16,630 nt of DNA, taken from assembly GCA_964497615.1 (NCBI GenBank), contig CAZCEC010000107.1, positions 1 through 16,630 of the forward strand, written 5' to 3'. This stretch comes from CAZCEC01 sp964497615. Lineage in GTDB: Bacteria; Chloroflexota; Anaerolineae; Anaerolineales; UBA6663. Positions 12,420 through 16,630 of this stretch are shown here, piece by piece. Below the pieces are notes generated by a model. The model was not told where the DNA came from and did no database searches. It saw nothing but the letters and a program-made list of their open reading frames with translations. The first letter of the stretch is position 1. The number at the start of each line of letters is the position of its first letter. Made by a program: the position numbers and the translations under genes.

Positions 12420-13205
12420 TTATCCTCGCTGGGACTCCGCGCGCTGCCAGAAAGCAACGGCCCGCTGAAGCCATTCGTCGGGCCGTTCCTTGTGGACGTT
12501 GTGGCCGACGCCGTCGGGCAGCCAGAGCTGCGCGCCGGGGATGTGCTCGGCGATGAACTGCGCGTGGCGGGCGGGGGCGTTGACGCCGTCGTCCGCGCCC
12601 TGGATGACGAGGACCGGGAGGCGCACGCGGGCCAGGTCGGCGGGGGTGTAGTTGGGCTCGGTGATGATGGCGTGGAGGGTAAGGCGCAGCAGGTCGCGCC
12701 AGTAGCCGGGGCCGTGGGTGGGGCCGTGGAGCGCCTGCATCGCCTCCATCCAGGCGGGCGACTCGCGGGCCACGCGGTCAGGGTCGAAGAGGGGCGGCTC
12801 TTTCTCGATCAGGTCGGCGCTGACGTATGCGTTGGCGGCCTGGGGGATGCACGAGGCCAGGGCCTCAGGGTGCTCCAGCAGCGCCACGAGCACCACGTTG
12901 CCGCCGTTGCTGTGCCCGACGAAGTGGGCGCGCTCGTGCCCCAGGGCCCGCACCAGGGCGGCGCAGTCGGAAGCCATCTCCGCGAAGGAATAACTCAGGT
13001 TCGGGTTGCCGCTCTGGCCGTGGCCGCGGCAGTCGGGCAGGAGAACGTGAAAGCCTTCGGCGGCGATGCGGGGGGCCAGGTCGCCCCAATCGCTGCGGCC
13101 GGTGGCGGTGGAGCCGTGCACGAGGAGGACAGGCGGGCGAGGGGGGCGCGGGTCGCCAAAAGTTTCGTAGAAGAGGCGGGCGCCGTTGATGGGAATGAAG
13201 GGCAT
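12420..13205 (-). CDS. Alpha/beta hydrolase (Abhydrolase_1)
   Basis: This is a 261-residue cytoplasmic alpha/beta-fold hydrolase. Visible elements are the oxyanion motif HGSTATGRSDW (30-40), DCRGHGQSGNP (58-68), the nucleophile elbow GHSNGG with Ser99 (97-102), an acid at Asp205 or Asp206 in QGADDGV, and the catalytic His235 in DGVGHNVHKERP. The serine and GxSxG elbow suggest an esterase, lactonase or related hydrolase; a haloalkane dehalogenase would carry Asp there. The substrate is unknown. Start: the ATG at 13205, only 9 bases after the arginase-family stop codon and without a Shine-Dalgarno sequence, suggesting translation coupled to the gene before it. It is not closely similar to the hydrolase at 3395-4261, which belongs to the monoglyceride-lipase branch. 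Confidence 0.92.
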   Translation of the reverse strand: MPFIPINGARLFYETFGDPRPPRPPVLLVHGSTATGRSDWGDLAPRIAAEGFHVLLPDCRGHGQSGNPNLSYSFAEMASDCAALVRALGHERAHFVGHSNGGNVVLVALLEHPEALASCIPQAANAYVSADLIEKEPPLFDPDRVARESPAWMEAMQALHGPTHGPGYWRDLLRLTLHAIITEPNYTPADLARVRLPVLVIQGADDGVNAPARHAQFIAEHIPGAQLWLPDGVGHNVHKERPDEWLQRAVAFWQRAESQRG

Positions 13206-13214
13206 GAGGCGGGG

Positions 13215-14111
13215 CTATAGGATGCGCTGGCCGAAGAGGGAGGCGGCGAGGTCCACGCCGAGGCGGGCGGTGCGGTTGCGGTCGTCGAGGATGGGGTTGA
13301 CTTCGACGATGTCGAGGGAGGCGACCTTGCCGCAGTCGGCCAGGATTTCCATGAGCAGGTGGGCTTCGCGGTAGGAGAGGCCGCCGGGGACGGGGGTGCC
13401 GACGCCGGGGGCCTCCATCGGGTCGAGGGCGTCCATATCGAGGCTGATGTGCAGGCGCGGGAGGTCGGCGAGTTGATCGAGGGCGCGGCGGGCGGCGAGG
13501 GCCATGCCCAGCTCGTCCACGTCGCGCATGGTGAGGACCAGGATGCCGCTCTCGTCCAGGGCTGCGCGCTCGGCGGGGTCGAGGTCGCGGGCGCCGATGA
13601 GGACGACCTGCGCCGGCAGGACCTTGGCGCCGGGCCGGCCGATGCTGGTGAGCTCCAAAGCCCCCCGCCCCAGCAATGCCGCCAGGGCCATGCCGTGTAC
13701 GTTGCCAGAGGGCGTGATCTCGGGGGTGTTGAAATCGCCGTGGGCAACCACCCAGATGAGGCCGACCGGCTGGCCGCAGGCGGCGGTGGCCGAGACGGTG
13801 CCGATGCTGATGGAGTGGTCGCCGCCGAGGAAGATGGCGTTCTCGTCCTGCTCCAGGCAGCCGAGGGCGGCGGCGTACACATCACGGCAGACGCCGGCGA
13901 CGCTGTGCAGGTGGCGGGCGCGGCTGTCGTCGGGGGGCTCGTTCTCGGGCAGGGGCACGGACAGGTTGCCGTTATCGAGCACGGTGTGGCCGAGGCTGCG
14001 CAGGCGCTGGTCGAGGCCGGCGTAGCGGACGGCGCTGGGGCCCATGTCCACGCCGCGGCGGCGCTGGCCGAGGTCCATGGGAACGCCGAAGATGCGGATG
14101 GTTTTGGTCAT
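13215..14111 (-). CDS. Arginase-family (ureohydrolase) protein lacking one metal ligand
   Basis: Ureohydrolases use a dimanganese centre to hydrolyse arginine or related guanidino compounds to urea and an amine. The 298 residues resemble true arginases, with DLGQRRRGVDMGPSAVRYAGL (13-33), GGDHSISIG (96-104 with His99), NTPEITPSGNVHGM (128-141), SLDMDALDP (223-231 with Asp225 and Asp227) and DIVEVNP with Glu270. The usual WxDAHGD motif reads WVVAHGD: His124 and Asp126 are present, but the first Asp, which bridges both metals, is Val122 (codon GTT at 13748-13746). This may reduce or abolish activity, or be a sequencing error. Start: the ATG at 14111; upstream frame is repeat-derived. No ribosome site is clear. 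It lies 100 bp after the glycosidase and 9 bp before a hydrolase. Family is certain, activity is not. Confidence 0.9.
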   Translation of the reverse strand: MTKTIRIFGVPMDLGQRRRGVDMGPSAVRYAGLDQRLRSLGHTVLDNGNLSVPLPENEPPDDSRARHLHSVAGVCRDVYAAALGCLEQDENAIFLGGDHSISIGTVSATAACGQPVGLIWVVAHGDFNTPEITPSGNVHGMALAALLGRGALELTSIGRPGAKVLPAQVVLIGARDLDPAERAALDESGILVLTMRDVDELGMALAARRALDQLADLPRLHISLDMDALDPMEAPGVGTPVPGGLSYREAHLLMEILADCGKVASLDIVEVNPILDDRNRTARLGVDLAASLFGQRIL

Positions 14112-14137
14112 GGATTGCTTTCGGGAATGCAAGGACA

Positions 14138-14196
14138 GACCTGCCAGGTTGGGTGCGTGGGTACAGCGTGGGGCTGGGGCGCAAACCTGGCAGGTC
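14138..14196. repeat. GACCTGCCAGGTT palindromic element, copy 2
   Basis: The arms GACCTGCCAGGTT (14138-14150) and AACCTGGCAGGTC (14184-14196) pair perfectly across a 33-bp loop. The arms match those at 1671-1732, while the loops share little beyond a few end bases. It fills most of the 100-bp gap between the glycosidase stop and the arginase-family start, 26 bp upstream of the latter, a position similar to copy 1 before recA. Confidence 0.85.
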
Positions 14197-14211
14197 GGGG
14201 TGGGATGGCAA

Positions 14212-16630
14212 TCATGTGAGTTCTGCCAGCAGGCTGGCGAGCATCCAGGCCCCCATCGGGTTTGTGTCGAAGGTCTCCGGCTGGCGGCCGTGGCCGCCCT
14301 CGAAGCGCAGGCCGGTGACGAACAGGCGCCCCGCGCCATATTCTACTTCAATGATGTGCTCGGCCCAGGTGAGGGTGCGGGCGTCGAAGCGCCGCCAGAT
14401 GGGGCGGCAACGGGCGCCGGGGCCGAGGATGGTTTGCAGGCTGGGCAGGTCGAGGGCGATATCGGTGGCGAGGCTGAAGAAGCGCATGTCGGCATAGCCG
14501 GGTTGGGGCACGCGGTCCCACAGGGGGTGCGGCTCGAAGACGTGGATGGCCTCGCGCCAGAAGGGGAGCGTGCGGGTGAAGCGGCTGTCTGGGCGGCGGA
14601 CCCAGAAGAGGCCGCGGCCGCCCGCGCGGATGTGGTCTAGGAGGCCGGGGGTAAGGGCGTCGGCGATGAAGGGGGTGGTGGGCGGCGCATCGGCGAGGGT
14701 GATGGGTTTGAACTCGCGGTCGAGGCGCCAGAAGGCGCTGTCGTAGAGGAGGGGGCCGGCGAGGGTAAGGGGACGAGGCAACTGCGGGCGAGGGAAGACC
14801 CAGAGGGGCCAGGTGTTGCGGAGGGTGAGGGAGGGGCCGGCGGTGAGGGTGAGGTGGAGGGCCAGCTCGAGAATCTCTCCCTCACCCCCGCCCCCCCCCA
14901 CTCCACTGCGTTCCGGGGGCCATGGTCTTCCGCTAGGAGAGGGGAGTCGCTGCTGTGGTAGCGCGGTAATTCCCGGCAGTTGAATGGACAAGACGCCAAT
15001 CTCGCGCACCTGGGCGGCTGGCAAACTGCTTACCTCTAGCTCGCTTGACGCCCACTCGCGGCCGTCGGGAGAGGTGAGGGACCAGTGGAGGCGGCTGGGG
15101 GGCAGCGGGCCAAGGCCGTTGGAGAGGAGGACGTGGATCTCGGTCTGGTCGCCGGCCCAGTAGCAGAAGGGGTCGCGGTGGGCGGGGCGGTCGCCGCCCA
15201 CCCAGCGGCGGCGGCGCTCGCGGTCGATCAAGATGACGGCGTCGGCGTTGAAGTCGCGCCACTCGGCGGGGTCAAACTTGAGTTCGCCGTGGTCGTCCAC
15301 GATACCGGAGGTGGTGATGGGGGTATCGGCCCAGCCGGAGATGACGTAACCGCCGGTGGCGTCGTGGAGGCGGGTCTGTTCGAAGATGAATTTGCGGATA
15401 GCCGTGGCCTGGCGGCGGGCGATGAGGGTGAGGGCGCGGCCACTATCCGCAATGCCGGCGGCGGCGAGGCGCTGGGGGCCCTCGCGCATGACGAGGTAGT
15501 CGTCGCGCTCCAGGGGGATGGGGTCGGTGAGCCACCAGGGCAGCGGGCTGTGGCGGGAGAAGTCGCGGCCGGTGTCCACATCGCAGAACTCGCCGTAGAG
15601 CCAGGGCTTGCGCGGACGATAATCGCGGTCGAAGTGGTCCACCAGGGGCTGAAAGAAGTGGGGGTCGGTGTAGAAGTGGTAGTCGTAGACGTCGCTGAGG
15701 GCGGTGAGGGCGCCGCCGTAGGCTTCGGCGGAGCCGCTGTTGTCGCACAGAATCACGCCCGGCAAGGCCACTCCCGCGAGGCCCGTGAGATGCTGAAGAA
15801 AGTCCGGGTCGGACTCGGCGTTGAGTTCGCAGCCGAGGCTGACGACGACGATGGAGGGGTGGTGGTGCAGGCGCTGGAGGAGGGCGGTGTACTCGGCGAG
15901 GGCCAATTGCTTGAGGGCGGGCGTGACGCGGGGGAGCCAGAGCGGCAATTCGAGCCACAGCATCATCCCCATCTCATCGGCCACGTCGAAGGTCGTCTCG
16001 TCGGGCACGAAGAGGCAGAGCTTGACGAGGTTGAAGCCGAGGGAGCGGGCCTGCTCGAACTGACGGGTGACGGTTTCGCGCGAGGGCGCGGGGCAGATGC
16101 GGTCCGGGTGCCAGCCCCAGTCGAGAACGCCGCGGAGGTGGAGGGGGCGGTCGTCGAGGTACATGGCGCCGTCGCGGACATGGGCACGGCGCAGGCCAAG
16201 ACGGCGGGATGCGCGGGCCGTCACCGCCCCACCCTGCTCAAGGGTTATGACGAGGGTAAACAAGGCCGGCGCTGCGGGCCGCCAGCGGGCGAAGGCGGTT
16301 GCCGCGATGGCAACCGGCGACGGTTCGCCGTAGTCGCTGGCCCGGCGGTTGAAACCGCTACTACGAGGGCCCGAAACCCGCCGTTGAGGGTCATGCGCTT
16401 CGTCGTCGTCGTCGTCGCTGGCCCGGCGGTTGAAACCGCTACTACGAGGGCCCGAAACCCGCCGTTGAGGGTCATGCGCTTCGTCGTCGTCGTCGTCGCT
16501 GGCCCGGCGGTTGAAACCGCTACTACGAGGGCCCGAAACCCGCCGTTGAGGGTCATGCGCTTCGTCGTCGTCGTCGTCGCTGGCCCGGCGGTTGAAACCG
16601 CTACTACGAGGGCCCGAAACCCGCCGTTGA
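14212..16630 (-). CDS. GH2-like glycosidase, 5' end beyond the window
   Basis: This appears to be a glycoside hydrolase of family 2 (beta-galactosidase/mannosidase/glucuronidase type). The Ig-like domain (RWRPAAPALFTLVITL, about 16312-16170) leads into a TIM barrel starting YLDDRPLHLRGVLDWGWHPD. The acid/base is Glu in SLGCELN (codon 15828-15826) and the likely nucleophile is Glu in LYGEFCD (15591-15589). A long C-terminal region follows, partly like the accessory domain of beta-galactosidases. A TTG at 16263 would begin inside the Ig domain, so it is probably not the start. The frame stays open through the 81-bp array to the window edge, at least 806 codons. A repeat-like insert sits at 14873-14955. 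The substrate is unknown. The true N-terminus, normally a jelly-roll domain, must lie beyond 16630. Confidence 0.8.
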   Translation of the reverse strand, partial: QRRVSGPRSSGFNRRASDDDDDEAHDPQRRVSGPRSSGFNRRASDDDDDEAHDPQRRVSGPRSSGFNRRASDDDDDEAHDPQRRVSGPRSSGFNRRASDYGEPSPVAIAATAFARWRPAAPALFTLVITLEQGGAVTARASRRLGLRRAHVRDGAMYLDDRPLHLRGVLDWGWHPDRICPAPSRETVTRQFEQARSLGFNLVKLCLFVPDETTFDVADEMGMMLWLELPLWLPRVTPALKQLALAEYTALLQRLHHHPSIVVVSLGCELNAESDPDFLQHLTGLAGVALPGVILCDNSGSAEAYGGALTALSDVYDYHFYTDPHFFQPLVDHFDRDYRPRKPWLYGEFCDVDTGRDFSRHSPLPWWLTDPIPLERDDYLVMREGPQRLAAAGIADSGRALTLIARRQATAIRKFIFEQTRLHDATGGYVISGWADTPITTSGIVDDHGELKFDPAEWRDFNADAVILIDRERRRRWVGGDRPAHRDPFCYWAGDQTEIHVLLSNGLGPLPPSRLHWSLTSPDGREWASSELEVSSLPAAQVREIGVLSIQLPGITALPQQRLPSPSGRPWPPERSGVGGGGGEGEILELALHLTLTAGPSLTLRNTWPLWVFPRPQLPRPLTLAGPLLYDSAFWRLDREFKPITLADAPPTTPFIADALTPGLLDHIRAGGRGLFWVRRPDSRFTRTLPFWREAIHVFEPHPLWDRVPQPGYADMRFFSLATDIALDLPSLQTILGPGARCRPIWRRFDARTLTWAEHIIEVEYGAGRLFVTGLRFEGGHGRQPETFDTNPMGAWMLASLLAELT
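14873..14955 (-). repeat. Repeat-like insertion inside the glycosidase frame
   Basis: This stretch has CTCTCCCTCACCCCCG, a run of C, CACTCCACTGCGTTCCGGGG (a copy of 3341-3360 with two mismatches) and GGAGAGGGGAGTC. The outer parts are partly complementary, so it can fold back. In the glycosidase frame it reads as low-complexity QRLPSPSGRPWPPERSG, then five glycines, between two normal beta-strand-like segments (LSIQLPGI and LELALHLTL). The frame is intact. The composition and the second copy elsewhere mark it as an inserted dispersed repeat. Confidence 0.65.
16333..16630 (-). repeat. 81-bp tandem array, 3.7 identical copies, in the glycosidase frame
   Basis: Units start with GTCGCTGGCCCGGCGG at 16333, 16414, 16495 and 16576, exactly 81 bp apart, and the copies are identical; the last is cut by the window end. 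Each holds the hairpin GCGGTTGAAACCGC followed by TACTACGAGG, and ends in five GTC triplets. Since 81 is 27 codons and the glycosidase frame has no stop in the unit, it would encode a 27-residue repeat with five Asp, then EAHDPQRRVSGPRSSGFNRR and AS. Whether it is translated is unproven. A second minus-strand frame is also open across it. Confidence 0.93.

Noticed and set aside
12492..14219. Long plus-strand frames (242 and 286 residues) opposite the hydrolase and arginase-family genes
   Set aside because: They are shadows of two genes with complete catalytic motifs; no domain or ribosome site supports them.
16245..16556. A 103-residue repeated protein on the minus strand starting in the 81-bp array
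   Set aside because: It exists only because the repeat length is a multiple of three, it has no ribosome site, and it overlaps the glycosidase, whose upstream residues look like a genuine Ig-type domain.

Overview
The window is a very GC-rich bacterial segment carried on an assembled scaffold, with a run of exactly 100 Ns at 8200-8299. Codons strongly prefer G or C in the third position. TATAAT-like boxes sit only a few bases before several start codons, and the spaces between genes are filled with short hairpin repeats. This combination resembles environmental Chloroflexota (Anaerolineae-like) genomes. That placement is an inference from style and gene content; no rRNA or other placement marker beyond recA is present.

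Layout from left to right. Positions 1-587 hold no gene, only two repeat blocks (110-bp units, then ~74-bp units). recA (588-1622, minus) is divergent from a tandem-GNAT acetyltransferase (1801-2661), followed by a V4R-domain protein (2690-3304) and a monoglyceride-lipase-like alpha/beta hydrolase (3395-4261). A DUF554 membrane protein (4404-5120, minus) is divergent from a comEA-like DNA-uptake gene (5180-5740), with overlapping -10 boxes between them. comEA overlaps a SnoaL-like gene (5737-6153), followed by a Het-C-like helical protein (6164-6802). After a gene-free, hairpin-rich stretch (6803-7275) come an ECF sigma factor (7276-8067), a 55-bp tandem array containing the assembly gap, and a zinc-finger anti-sigma factor (8636-9832). 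Another repeat cluster leads into an ABC-2 ATPase/permease pair (10102-11865). The right third is on the minus strand. Read in the direction of transcription it holds a large GH2-type glycosidase open to the right edge (16630-14212), an arginase-family protein (14111-13215), a second alpha/beta hydrolase (13205-12420) and a small membrane protein (12355-11897).

How the genes relate. The sigma factor and anti-sigma factor form a likely regulatory pair, and the ABC-2 exporter downstream may be among their targets. The ATPase and permease are directly abutted and must act together. The comEA and SnoaL-like genes are translationally coupled. Arginase and the second hydrolase are 9 bp apart and probably co-transcribed. 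The remaining genes look like unrelated single units.

The most striking content is the dispersed repeats. At least four families occur, two with stems that change sequence while staying base-paired. Several copies lie inside protein genes without breaking the reading frame: the sigma factor N-terminus and stop codon, the middle of the glycosidase, and an 81-bp array in the glycosidase frame. The arginase-family protein lacks one canonical metal-binding aspartate. No complete novel defence or mobile system was recognised.
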